Origin: Nakamurella sp. A5-74
GTDB lineage: Bacteria; Actinomycetota; Actinomycetes; Mycobacteriales; Nakamurellaceae
Reading direction: 5' to 3'
NCBI RefSeq assembly: GCF_040438885.1
Contig: NZ_CP159218.1
Coordinates: 620,001 to 684,000, forward strand
DNA: 64,000 bases
Shown here: piece after piece, positions 8,295 through 16,867 of the stretch
Layout: every line of letters begins with the position of its first letter
Numbering within the stretch: position 1 is the stretch's first letter
Made by a program: the position numbers and the translations under genes
Notes under the pieces: generated by a model
The model's database searches: none
Seen by the model: only the letters and a program-made list of their open reading frames with translations
What the model was told of the DNA's origin: nothing

Positions 8295-9716
8295 ATGAGT
8301 TCGCCTGCGGACGATCACGGGCAGCCGACCGCGCCGCCGGGTCCGGACGCGGGTCGGTTCCCGGTCCCGGCTGAGCCGCAGGATCGGCGAAACGCCCGGG
8401 TGGATCGCTGGGCCGGCCCGGCCACCGACGTGGTTGCCGGCCGCTATGCACTGTGCGATCCGCTCGAGAGCGGCGGCTCCGGAACCGTCTGGCGCGCCTA
8501 CGACCTGCAGCGGCGGCAGTACTGCGCGGCGAAGCTGCTGCGCCGCCGCGAGGCCGGACAACTGCTGCGGTTCGTGCGCGAGCAGGAGGTCAGGCTCACC
8601 GGACGGCACCTGGCCAGTCCCTATGCCTGGGCCGCGGAGGAAAGCGACGTCCTGATCGCCACCGAGCTCATCGACGGTGGTTCGCTGCACCGTCTGACCG
8701 CCGAGTACGGGGCGTTGGCCGAAGCCACCGTCGCCGCCGTCCTGGACCAGGTGCTCGACGGACTCGATGCGGTGCACCGCGCCGGCCTCGTCCATCGCGA
8801 CGTGAAGCCCGGGAACCTGTTGCTGCGGGCCACCCGCGGCGGTCCGCTGCACGTGCTGCTCATCGACTTCGGGCTGGCAATCGGCGCCGCAGATGCCAGG
8901 CTGACCGAACTCGGCATGGTGATCGGCACCCCTGGCTATCTGCCACCGGAGTTGGCGCGGGCCGATGCCGGGCCTGCTCCGGCCCAGGACCTGTTCGCAG
9001 CGGGCCGCGTGGCCGCTGCACTGTTGACCGCGCACGAGCCGAAACTCGGTGTGCCGCTGGAGGTTCCAATCACCGATCCGGTCCTGCGGGCGGTCGTGGC
9101 AGCGCTCGTGGACTTCGACCCGCAGCGCCGTCCCGCCGATGCTGCGACGGCCCGCCGGATGCTCGCCGGTGCCCGGATGGACCCGCACCCGCTCACCGCC
9201 GGCGGACAGCGGATCGACCTCGTCCCGCGGGTACCTCCGCTGCCGGCGGGATGGGACCCGGTGCACGGTCCGACCGCCGCAGCACACCCGGTCGACCCGC
9301 GGGCGGCAGCGCCCAGCAACCAACCGTCCACCCGGCTCGAACCGTCAGGGCCGCCCCACTCTGCCGGCCCGTCAGCGGGATCCGGGGTGGGTCCGACCCC
9401 GCAGTCGCCGGGTGTGCTGCGCGCCGGGCGGCCGTCCCGCTGGCCGGCGCTGGTGGGTGCGGTGGGCGGCGCGATGGCGATCGGTGGCCTGGTTCTTGCC
9501 CTGCTGCTGCACCAGGGGCCGACGACGTCGGACGGGCCGCTGGGCACCACCGTCCCCGCCAGCCCTCCCGCCGGACTGCCGGGGACCGTCGCCGTCGGCC
9601 CGCGACCCGGCCAGGAGTGCGACTGGTCGGACGAGGGGCGGACGAGTTCCGGACCCGAGGGAGCTGTCAGCTGCCGGGTGCGGGACGGCGGCTACCGCTG
9701 GATCGCCGCCGGCTGA
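8295..9716 (+). CDS. Ser/Thr protein kinase (PknB-like) with one transmembrane segment
   Basis: This 473-residue Hanks-type kinase has its catalytic domain at about residues 45-290. Visible are the glycine-rich loop LESGGSGTVW, the ATP-binding Lys in CAAKLL, HRDVKPGN (about 169-176), DFG (about 192-194) and GTPGYLPPE of the activation segment. A Pro-rich linker and one membrane helix (about 390-412) lead to a short, probably extracellular tail of about 60 residues containing two Cys; there are no PASTA repeats. The last 50 bases overlap, tail to tail, the end of the VWA gene on the other strand. Targets are unknown. Confidence 0.93.
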   Translation: MSSPADDHGQPTAPPGPDAGRFPVPAEPQDRRNARVDRWAGPATDVVAGRYALCDPLESGGSGTVWRAYDLQRRQYCAAKLLRRREAGQLLRFVREQEVRLTGRHLASPYAWAAEESDVLIATELIDGGSLHRLTAEYGALAEATVAAVLDQVLDGLDAVHRAGLVHRDVKPGNLLLRATRGGPLHVLLIDFGLAIGAADARLTELGMVIGTPGYLPPELARADAGPAPAQDLFAAGRVAAALLTAHEPKLGVPLEVPITDPVLRAVVAALVDFDPQRRPADAATARRMLAGARMDPHPLTAGGQRIDLVPRVPPLPAGWDPVHGPTAAAHPVDPRAAAPSNQPSTRLEPSGPPHSAGPSAGSGVGPTPQSPGVLRAGRPSRWPALVGAVGGAMAIGGLVLALLLHQGPTTSDGPLGTTVPASPPAGLPGTVAVGPRPGQECDWSDEGRTSSGPEGAVSCRVRDGGYRWIAAG

Positions 9717-11772
9717 TCAACATTGCTGCTGCCACCCCGAGCGTCAGGACCCCGAGCCCGCCCAGGGCCCAGGTCCAGGCTGGTGTCCCGGTCGCTCCGG
9801 AGGATTTCCCGGCGGCGATCGGGACCGCGGACGTCGCAGCGGAGGAGCCTGCTGTCGGTGTGGCGGGCGGGTCGTAGCCGGCCGCCCCGCCGGTGCCGGT
9901 GGCGTCGATGGCCTGCACCGTCAGGGTGTACGGCACGGTCGCGTCCGGTCCGTCCTGCGCGGGCGCCATGCTGAGCAAGACGAAATAGGTGCCCGGCAAC
10001 GCATAGCGGACGATCTCCGGGTCGTCCGAGGTGCGGTTGGCAGCGGCGACCGGCACGTCCGTCGACCCGGACAGGAACGAGTCCTCGTCCCGTTGGACGA
10101 ACGGCCCACCCTCCCCGCCGGTCACGGTGTGGACCGGGGTGGCCAGCGGATTGCGGATCTGGACGGCCACCGAAGCGGCCCGGTCGACCGGCGTGCCCTG
10201 TCCGATCGGCGTCACCCGATAGGCGAGGCGTTGCCCGAAACCGAGTCGGACCGCGAAGAACCTGGTCTCGCCGCCCACGATGGTGTCGGCGACGGTCGTA
10301 CCCGACGCGAGCAGCGGAGCAGTGGCGAAGTTGGTCCCACCGGAGATCGCCGACGGGGTGGTCGCGGTCGGCGGCGGCAATTCCGTCGAGGTGCTCAGCG
10401 CCCTCCCGGTCGCGTGCAGCGGAGGCTCGCTGCGGATCGTCAGCTGCACCGGGGTGGCCGTCCCGAAGCGGTACTCGCCGAGTCGCTCGACCCGCAGGTA
10501 CAGCGGCTCGGTCACTGCGCACGACTCCGACCAACCGTCCGCACCGGGGACGATGCCGCCGACCTGCGCGGTGACCATCGGCCGCGGCTCGCGCTCCCCG
10601 CCGCTCTCGGTCGCCTCGACGAGTGGCAGGCAGGGGTCGTCGTCGTTGTTGACCAGGCTCAGCCGGAGACCGAGTTGGCGGTACTCGTCCGAGCGCAGAT
10701 CGCCGATCGCGGTGGCCGAGGCCCAGGGCGTCATTCCCTCGCCCTGCGGCAGCGCGTAGTAACGCACGGTGCCGTTCTTCTGGGCGCCGTCTGCGTAGTA
10801 GCTGCCCCGGGTGAATCCCGGATCGAGGTAGTCACCGGGCACCAGCACCGGTGCGTCCTGCGCGGTCACCGTGCCGACAACCGGAGTTCCCGAGGGACGC
10901 AAACCCTCGGCTTCGCGTCGGTACCCGGCGGCCAGCACGGCTTCGAGGCGTTCCCGCGCGACCGACACCGAGGCACTCGAGGACGAGGCCTGCGCCGTGT
11001 CGACGGTGCTGGTGGAGGTGGGATCGGGATAGCGCAACGGGAGGTAGGTGCCGCCGGTGGCGGACGTGATGCAGCCGAACAGGGTGTCGGCGGCGGCATC
11101 CGGCTGGATCCCGATGACGCTGACGGTGAGTGCCGGGTTCGCGGCGATGGCATCCCGCGCGCTCGCGCACGGATCGGGATCGGTGCACAGGTCGAATCCG
11201 TCGCTGACCAGCAGGATCGAGGCGGGCGCATCGGTGGGCAGGGCGGCAGCCGCCTGGCCGATGGCCCGGCCGATCGGTGAGTACCCCGACGGGATCACCT
11301 CCTCGGCTGCTGCTTCCAGAGCATCCTGGTCGAACTGCGCGGGCGGGGCGAGCTCCGTGACGTCCCGGCAGCCGCGTTCCCGTTCGCTGACGTTCGGCCC
11401 GGTGCCGGTCCCGTAGGCCAGCAGGCCGACTGTCGCGTCGTCCGGCAGATCCGACAGGATGCCGGACAGCTGACGCCTGGCCTGATCGATCCGCTCACCC
11501 TCCGCGTCCTCCAGCTTCATCGAGCCGGATGCGTCCAGGATCACCATCAGTGGGGCGCGGCCGGTGAAGGCGCCTGGGAGGGCGCTGGGTGCGCCCGGTG
11601 CGGTTGTGGGTGTGGGTGTTTGTGTGCCCGTGTCCGCCAGGACCGGGCCTGCGGGGATCGGCCCCGCGACGACCAGCGCGGCGGCGGTCAGCGCGGTGCC
11701 GAGGGCACCCAGCAGGCGGCGAGTACCGACAACGGCCTCGGGCCGGCGACGGGATGCGGGAACGCGGGACAC
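9667..11772 (-). CDS. Secreted von Willebrand factor A domain protein with C-terminal membrane anchor
   Basis: This protein of about 701 residues has a signal peptide (LLGALGTALTAAALVVAG) and a Thr/Pro-rich linker. The VWA domain has the MIDAS motif DASGSMK (about residue 79) and the later strand SILLVSDGFDLC. A long beta-rich region follows, then a C-terminal membrane helix (TWALGGLGVLTLGVAAAML) and an Arg/Ser-rich tail. The GTG at 11772 is chosen because the residues before it are Arg/Pro/Glu repeat, antisense to the next gene's repeats. No ribosome site is seen, but CATAGT lies just upstream, so a leaderless mRNA is possible. Extracellular adhesion or envelope assembly is inferred. Confidence 0.85.
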   Translation of the reverse strand: MSRVPASRRRPEAVVGTRRLLGALGTALTAAALVVAGPIPAGPVLADTGTQTPTPTTAPGAPSALPGAFTGRAPLMVILDASGSMKLEDAEGERIDQARRQLSGILSDLPDDATVGLLAYGTGTGPNVSERERGCRDVTELAPPAQFDQDALEAAAEEVIPSGYSPIGRAIGQAAAALPTDAPASILLVSDGFDLCTDPDPCASARDAIAANPALTVSVIGIQPDAAADTLFGCITSATGGTYLPLRYPDPTSTSTVDTAQASSSSASVSVARERLEAVLAAGYRREAEGLRPSGTPVVGTVTAQDAPVLVPGDYLDPGFTRGSYYADGAQKNGTVRYYALPQGEGMTPWASATAIGDLRSDEYRQLGLRLSLVNNDDDPCLPLVEATESGGEREPRPMVTAQVGGIVPGADGWSESCAVTEPLYLRVERLGEYRFGTATPVQLTIRSEPPLHATGRALSTSTELPPPTATTPSAISGGTNFATAPLLASGTTVADTIVGGETRFFAVRLGFGQRLAYRVTPIGQGTPVDRAASVAVQIRNPLATPVHTVTGGEGGPFVQRDEDSFLSGSTDVPVAAANRTSDDPEIVRYALPGTYFVLLSMAPAQDGPDATVPYTLTVQAIDATGTGGAAGYDPPATPTAGSSAATSAVPIAAGKSSGATGTPAWTWALGGLGVLTLGVAAAMLISRRRSSGSRRPAPGS

Positions 11773-11861
11773 CGGACCACTATGGCGGCTGGGTCGGCGG
11801 CACGGGACCGATTCGGGCGGATCCACCGGTCCGCCGGGAGCAGGGGACGTAGCGTGGCGCC

Positions 11862-12323
11862 ATGGGCACACCTGATCCCGCTCCGGACGCGACTCCTGCT
11901 CCGGACGCGACTCCCGGTCCGGACGCGACTCCCGCTCCGGACGCGACTCCGGCTGCCGACGCACCGGCTCCCGCCACACCGGCTCCCGCCACACCCGCTC
12001 CTGACGTAGCTGGCTCGGACCCATCCGATCCGGACGCATCCGGCGAGGACGAGGTGATCGACGCGGAGTTGGTCCCGACACCCGACACCACCTTCACGCC
12101 ACAGGTGACGACGCCGGCTTTCGACTACACCGATGCCGGTGTTCCCACCCTCGACTACCTGCGCGACCGGATCGAGAAGCGACTCGGGACCGCTGAGGGC
12201 AGCGCTGAGCTCGCCGGTGCGCAGGACGCGCAGGAGCGTCAGCGCAAGGCCGACGAGGAGCGCGCCGAGAAGGCGGCCGCCAAGCTCGCGGAGATCCGCC
12301 GCCAGGTCACCGAGGGCCGCTGA
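11862..12323 (+). CDS. Small hypothetical protein with Pro/Ala/Asp repeats and helical C-terminus
   Basis: This 153-residue protein has no family I recognise. Residues 1-50 are a low-complexity repeat of PDATPA units from a 15-bp DNA repeat. A short acidic stretch GEDEVIDAELVP follows, similar to the acidic tail of the DnaK encoded at 21171-23030. The C-terminal part YLRDRIEKRLGTAEGSAELA and a charged Lys/Glu/Ala helix (about 115-150) look like a folded helix or short coiled coil. This strand is preferred because the opposite frame is only Arg/Glu/Ser repeat. No signal peptide is seen, so it is probably cytoplasmic. Confidence 0.65.
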   Translation: MGTPDPAPDATPAPDATPGPDATPAPDATPAADAPAPATPAPATPAPDVAGSDPSDPDASGEDEVIDAELVPTPDTTFTPQVTTPAFDYTDAGVPTLDYLRDRIEKRLGTAEGSAELAGAQDAQERQRKADEERAEKAAAKLAEIRRQVTEGR

Positions 12324-12394
12324 GCGATTCCGTGCCATGGATGGGGGCGCCGCTCCGTTCCCCGGCGCGAGTGGTGGTGCGCCGGGTCTCACCG

Positions 12395-12571
12395 ACGGTG
12401 ATCGCTCGACCCTCTCCGCTGATCGTGCAAGCGAGGAACGAGTGCGTCGAGATCCTGTTGTGCTGCAGCCGGTTTCGGCCGTAGCGGGGTCTCGTCTCCT
12501 TCGTCACTCGACCACCGTGGTGTTCGCTCGACCGCGGCTGTGATCGTTCGATCACCGTGGTGTTCGCTCGA
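12395..12571. repeat. Intergenic repeat cluster between convergent genes
   Basis: The gap between the small protein (stop 12323) and the GH15 gene (stop 12584) holds a degenerate member of the GTCGAG-type repeat family (about 12420-12510). It also holds a tandem duplication of the 18-base word ACCGTGGTGTTCGCTCGA (12514-12531 and 12554-12571). No gene is seen. Confidence 0.7.
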
Positions 12572-12583
12572 GCATCGACCCGG

Positions 12584-14518
12584 TCAGACCCGCTGGTTGG
12601 CCGGGCTGAAGTGGGAACCGTCGCCGTCCTCACGACCGGCACCGATGACGTGGGTGACGGCATTGATCAGGGCCAGGTGGGTGAAGGCCTGGGGGAAGTT
12701 GCCGAGGTGCCGGCCGGTGTGCGGCTCGATCTCCTCGCCGTACAGGCCGAGCGGAGAGGCGTGCGTCAGCAGCCGACCGCACAACCGCTCCGCGAGCTCG
12801 ACCTCGCCGATCTCGACCAGCGCCGAGACCAACCAGAACGAGCAGATGGTGAACGCGCCCTCCTCGCCGTCGAGGCCGTCGTCGGTCTGCTGCGTGCGGT
12901 ATCGCAGCACCATGCCGTCCTCGGTCAGCTCGTCGGCGATCGCCAGCACGGTGTTGCGGATGCGCTCGTCGTCGGCAGGCAGGAAGCGCACCAGCGGCAT
13001 CAACAGTACGGAGGCGTCCAGCGCGTCGGAGCCGTAGCGCTGCACGAAGACCCCGCGGGAGTCCATGCCGTTGGCCAGCACGTCCGCGTGGATCTCGTCC
13101 GCGATGCCCTGCCACTTCTCGGCGATCCTCGAGTCCCCGCGGGCGGTGGCAAGCCGGACGCCGCGGTCCAGCGCGACCCAGCACATCACCTTTGACGAGA
13201 CGAAGTGCTGCAATTCGCCGCGCACCTCCCACATCCCGGCATCCGGCTCCTGCCAGTTCGCCGCCGCCGACTCGACCTGCGCCACGATGATCGGCCACAG
13301 CTCTTCCGGGGTCCGGCGACGGGAGCGGCTGTGCAGGTAGATCGAGTCGAGCAGCGCGCCCCAGACATCGTGCTGGGCCTGGCCGTAGGCTCCGTTGCCG
13401 ATCCGGACCGGTTGTGCCCCCTCGTATCCCTCCAGATGGTCCAGGATCTTCTCGGTCAGCCGTTTCTCGCCGCCGATGCCGTACATGATCTGCAGGGAGT
13501 CGGGACTGTCGCGTGTCACGTCGTGGATGAAGTAGAAGAAGTCATCCGCCTCGCGGTCGAACCCCAGTGTGTACAGACCCCACAGGGCGAAGGTGGAGTC
13601 CCTGATCCAGGAGTATCGGTAGTCCCAGTTCCGTTGTCCACCAGGGGTTTCCGGTAGCGACGTGGTGGCCGCGGCGATCAGGGCACCGGTCGGTGCGTAG
13701 GTCAACCCCTTGAGCGCCAATGCCGACGTCTCCAAGTATTGGCGCCACGGATGGTCCGGGAAGGTGCCCTGGGTCAGCCACTCGCGCCAGAACTCGACAG
13801 TGTGCTCCACCCGACCCTCGGCCTCCGCGATCGAGCGCGGGGTTTCCTGCTCCGAGAAGGAGAACGCCACGAAGTGCTTCTCGCCGGCCGTCATCCTGGT
13901 CCTGGCAATGGCGGAGCGCCCTTCGACCCCGAACCGCAGGGAGGAGTTGATCCGCAGGGTCGGCTCCTGCGGGTGCGGTCCCATCTCACCCGACGGCCGC
14001 TGGGCCGTCGCCCGCAGGTCGTGGTAGCCGCCGTCGCGATAGGTCCACTCGGGCGGGATGGTGCCGTAGCCGAAAACGGGCTCGCAGTCCGCGGAGACGT
14101 CGACCGAGCCGTAGGTGCACTCCACGACGCGTACCAGGCAGTGCAGCGCGTCGTTGTCGGTGGGGGCGCGTCGGTGGCTGCCCGACCGCTGGTCCACGTC
14201 GTGCCAGGGCGCGACGACCAGCGCATCGCGGACCACCAACCAGCCGGTCGGTGTCTGCCAGGTCGTCTCCAGCACGAGGGTGCCGGGGATGTAGCGCCGC
14301 GCGTTGGGCACGGTGACGCCGACCGGACCGATCCCGAAGGAGCCGGCGCCGCGGTCCAGCATCGCGGTGAAGATGCTGGGGGAGTCCGGCCGGGGGATGC
14401 ACATCCACTCGACGGAGCCGTCGGGCGCGATCAGACAGTTCACCTCACAGTCGGACAGGAATGCGTAGTCCGAGATCTGCGGGAAGGTCATCGCGGCGGA
14501 GGCAGCGTTCTCGGGCAT
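12584..14518 (-). CDS. Glycoside hydrolase family 15 protein (trehalase/glucoamylase type)
   Basis: This 644-residue enzyme has the GH15 layout: an N-terminal beta-sandwich (about 1-250) and an (alpha/alpha)6 barrel with GGQRNWDYRYSWIRDSTFAL (about 290-310), the family signature near the active site. Actinobacterial homologues include the phosphate-dependent trehalase of mycobacteria, so alpha,alpha-trehalose hydrolysis in the cytoplasm is the likeliest activity; glucoamylase-type action on other alpha-glucosides is possible. No signal peptide is seen. The start MPENAASAAMTF (14518) is one of several close Met or GTG codons. Its 3' end faces the repeat cluster before 12584. Confidence 0.88.
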   Translation of the reverse strand: MPENAASAAMTFPQISDYAFLSDCEVNCLIAPDGSVEWMCIPRPDSPSIFTAMLDRGAGSFGIGPVGVTVPNARRYIPGTLVLETTWQTPTGWLVVRDALVVAPWHDVDQRSGSHRRAPTDNDALHCLVRVVECTYGSVDVSADCEPVFGYGTIPPEWTYRDGGYHDLRATAQRPSGEMGPHPQEPTLRINSSLRFGVEGRSAIARTRMTAGEKHFVAFSFSEQETPRSIAEAEGRVEHTVEFWREWLTQGTFPDHPWRQYLETSALALKGLTYAPTGALIAAATTSLPETPGGQRNWDYRYSWIRDSTFALWGLYTLGFDREADDFFYFIHDVTRDSPDSLQIMYGIGGEKRLTEKILDHLEGYEGAQPVRIGNGAYGQAQHDVWGALLDSIYLHSRSRRRTPEELWPIIVAQVESAAANWQEPDAGMWEVRGELQHFVSSKVMCWVALDRGVRLATARGDSRIAEKWQGIADEIHADVLANGMDSRGVFVQRYGSDALDASVLLMPLVRFLPADDERIRNTVLAIADELTEDGMVLRYRTQQTDDGLDGEEGAFTICSFWLVSALVEIGEVELAERLCGRLLTHASPLGLYGEEIEPHTGRHLGNFPQAFTHLALINAVTHVIGAGREDGDGSHFSPANQRV

Positions 14519-14578
14519 CCGCCGATTGTGCACCGCGAGGATCGGTGACGCGTCACCGGCGCCGGGGAACAGCAGGAG

Positions 14579-15058
14579 TCAGCTGGTGACCTGGGCCGCC
14601 GTGTCGCTGATGGTCTCGCCGGCGTGCCGCACGGCCCGCCGGGCGCGCCAACCGACAGACGGCTTGCCGGCAGTGTCCACCGCAGCCAGCAGCAGACCGC
14701 CGGTCATCGACGCGTTCTTCAACAGGTGCAGGGTGTGCGCCTTCTTCGCCGCGGGGTCCTCGGTCTCCCACGGGCGGTGTCCGGCCAGCGTCGTCGGCAC
14801 CAGGCTGGCGATCAGGGCCAGCGCGGCCACCCGCGGGAACTTGCCGAGGGCGAGCATCGTGCCGGCGATCACCTTGACCGCACCGTCCAGCTGGACGAGC
14901 TGCTGGGTGCTCGATACCACCGGTAGCTTCGCCGGGAGGTCGCCGATGAGCTTCTCCGCCGCGGGCGTCTTGGACGCCGGATTGCGGAAGGCATCGAAGC
15001 CGCCGAAAACCAGCGTGGAAGCGAGCAGGGGGCGAGCGATCGCGCGTACCAGGGCCAT
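14579..15058 (-). CDS. DoxX family membrane protein
   Basis: This 159-residue protein has four hydrophobic segments and the start ARPLLASTLVFGGFDAFRNP typical of DoxX proteins. In mycobacteria DoxX works with SodA and SseA in oxidant defence; that role is only an analogy here. The ATG at 15058 directly begins the conserved N-terminus; an upstream Met would add an atypical 11 residues. It lies 60 bases upstream of the GH15 gene on the same strand and is divergent from mshB (119-base gap), a thiol-redox gene. Confidence 0.85.
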   Translation of the reverse strand: MALVRAIARPLLASTLVFGGFDAFRNPASKTPAAEKLIGDLPAKLPVVSSTQQLVQLDGAVKVIAGTMLALGKFPRVAALALIASLVPTTLAGHRPWETEDPAAKKAHTLHLLKNASMTGGLLLAAVDTAGKPSVGWRARRAVRHAGETISDTAAQVTS

Positions 15059-15177
15059 GGCTCCACGATATCCCTTCGACCCGCAGTCCAACCGTGCGCA
15101 GTCGGGACGTTCCGCCGAGGGATGAAGGGGACGGGGGAGCTGGAGGACGTCGGTCCGGATCGCCTAGCGTCTCAGGG

Positions 15178-16086
15178 ATGACCGATCGGCGATTGATGCT
15201 CGTGCATGCCCACCCGGACGACGAGACCTCCAGCACGGCCGCGACGATGGCCGATGCGATGGCCACCGGGGGCCAGGTCACGCTGGTGACCTGCACCCTG
15301 GGTGAGCGCGGCTCGGTGGTGCTGCCCGAGTTGCTGCACCTGCACCACGAGCAGGACGACGGATTGGGCCCCCACCGGCTCGGTGAGCTGGCGGCCGCGA
15401 TGGGCGCCCTCGGGGTGACCGACTTCGTCCGGCTGGGTGGCGACGGCCGATGGAGCGATTCCGGCATGGTCGACACCGACGAGGGTCTGGCCACGGTCGG
15501 CGACGACGTCCCCGAGAACGCCTTCTGGAACGCCGATCTGCTCGAGGCCGCCACCGAGCTGGTCGCGCTCATCCGCGACCGCCGCCCGCAGGTACTGATC
15601 ACCTACGACGAGAAGGGCGGTTACGGCCATCCCGACCACGTCCAGGCGCACCGGGTCGCGATGTACGCGACCGCACTGGCCGGCGCGCTGACATTCCGGC
15701 CGGATCTCGGTGCTGCCTGGACGATCCAGCGAGTGCTGTGGACGGCGATCCCCGCCAGCGCGATGCGGATGATGATCGCGGGCGCTCGCGCGGCCGGCGA
15801 GGAGTTCTTCGCGGGCTTCGACCTGGAATCGGACGCGATCCCGCCGATGTGCGTGGCGGACGAGTACATCGCGGTCAAGGTGGACGGCAGTGCGTACCGC
15901 AGGCAGCGGTTCGCGGCACTGCGCGCCCACCGCACCCAGATCCCTGCCGACAGCTTCTTCTTCTGGGGGGAGCACGAGGAGAGCGGGGTGGCAGTCTTCG
16001 CGGCCGAATCGTTCACCCTCGCAGCCGGATCCGCCCCGCCGCCGGGCGCCACCGACGTCTTCGCTGGTCTGCTTCCCGAGGGCTGA
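15178..16086 (+). CDS. mshB: N-acetyl-GlcN-inositol deacetylase (mycothiol biosynthesis)
   Basis: This 302-residue zinc deacetylase removes acetate from GlcNAc-Ins in the second enzymatic step of mycothiol synthesis. It has the metal-binding AHPDDE motif (about 11-16) and HPDH (about 152-155), and its length is close to M. tuberculosis MshB. Mycothiol conjugate amidase (Mca) is a paralogue with the same motifs; the MshB call rests on length and on TYDEKGGYGHPDH. It implies an actinobacterial host that uses mycothiol. It ends 13 bases before the convergent glycosyltransferase operon. Confidence 0.88.
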   Translation: MTDRRLMLVHAHPDDETSSTAATMADAMATGGQVTLVTCTLGERGSVVLPELLHLHHEQDDGLGPHRLGELAAAMGALGVTDFVRLGGDGRWSDSGMVDTDEGLATVGDDVPENAFWNADLLEAATELVALIRDRRPQVLITYDEKGGYGHPDHVQAHRVAMYATALAGALTFRPDLGAAWTIQRVLWTAIPASAMRMMIAGARAAGEEFFAGFDLESDAIPPMCVADEYIAVKVDGSAYRRQRFAALRAHRTQIPADSFFFWGEHEESGVAVFAAESFTLAAGSAPPPGATDVFAGLLPEG

Positions 16087-16099
16087 GGGCAGCAGAGGG

Positions 16100-16867
16100 T
16101 CAGGATGCCGTGCCGCTGGACGCTCCCAGCCGTTGGTCCTCATGCAACGAACGGAGCAGGTCGGCCAGTCCGCCCGGAGCCCGGCCGCGCAGCCGGGACG
16201 AGGTCTGGACAACGGGCCGCAGCACCGGAACCACCCGGAACGATGCGGCACGCAGATCGTTCAGCAGTGCGTGTTCCTCGCCGTGCTCGACCGCGCGGAA
16301 TCCGCCGACCGCGCGGTAGGCGGCCATCCGGACGGCGAGGTTGGCCGCATAGACGTGGCGATGACCGTCACTCGTCATGCCGGCGGCGACGATCGCCCGG
16401 TAGCGCTGCAAGGCCTCCTGGCTGCCGTGCCAGCCGACCAGCTCGACGGGTCCGGCGAGCGCATCGGCTCCGCGACTCGCGCCGATCCGCATCAGGTCGG
16501 TCACCCAGTTCTCCGGGACGATCGAGTCGGCGTCGGTGCTCAGCACCCAGTCCGTCGACGGGCCGGGTAGTGCTGCGAGGCGGTCGATCAACCGGGCGCG
16601 GACAGCGCCCACCCTGGACGGGATCTCGTCTCGGGCGACCACCCCGGTGACGTGGTCCGGCAGCGTCGAGAACTCCAGCACGGCGGACGCCCGCGCCGCG
16701 GTCCGGTCCGTGCACCGATGTGCCGCCACGCCGATGGTCGCGGAGCGGATCTGCCCCGCGTCGAGTGCGACCCGGACAGCGGCGAGCACCGCGCGAACAC
16801 ACGTCACGACGCTGCTCTGCTCGTCGTGCGCCGGCACGGCCACCAGGATCGCGGGTGGCGCGGTCAC
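16100..16867 (-). CDS. Family 2 glycosyltransferase, last gene of the PIG-L operon
   Basis: This 255-residue protein is a GT-A-fold glycosyltransferase. It begins ILVAVPAHDEQ and has the nucleotide/metal motif LSTDADSIVPENW (about 110-122). AGPVELVGW and AYRAVGGF (about 180-187) are typical of polyprenol- or acceptor-facing GT2 enzymes. No membrane helix is evident, so it is probably cytosolic. Its GTG start overlaps the stop of the acyl-CoA dehydrogenase-like gene by 4 bases (GTGA), which implies translational coupling. Donor and acceptor sugars are unknown. Its 3' end faces mshB. Confidence 0.85.
   Translation of the reverse strand: MTAPPAILVAVPAHDEQSSVVTCVRAVLAAVRVALDAGQIRSATIGVAAHRCTDRTAARASAVLEFSTLPDHVTGVVARDEIPSRVGAVRARLIDRLAALPGPSTDWVLSTDADSIVPENWVTDLMRIGASRGADALAGPVELVGWHGSQEALQRYRAIVAAGMTSDGHRHVYAANLAVRMAAYRAVGGFRAVEHGEEHALLNDLRAASFRVVPVLRPVVQTSSRLRGRAPGGLADLLRSLHEDQRLGASSGTAS

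Noticed and set aside
5895-9323. A 1142-codon open frame on the minus strand across the EtfD-like and kinase genes
   Set aside because: It is antisense to two well-supported genes, is low-complexity in Gly/His/Arg/Gln and shows no domain; it is a GC-driven shadow frame.
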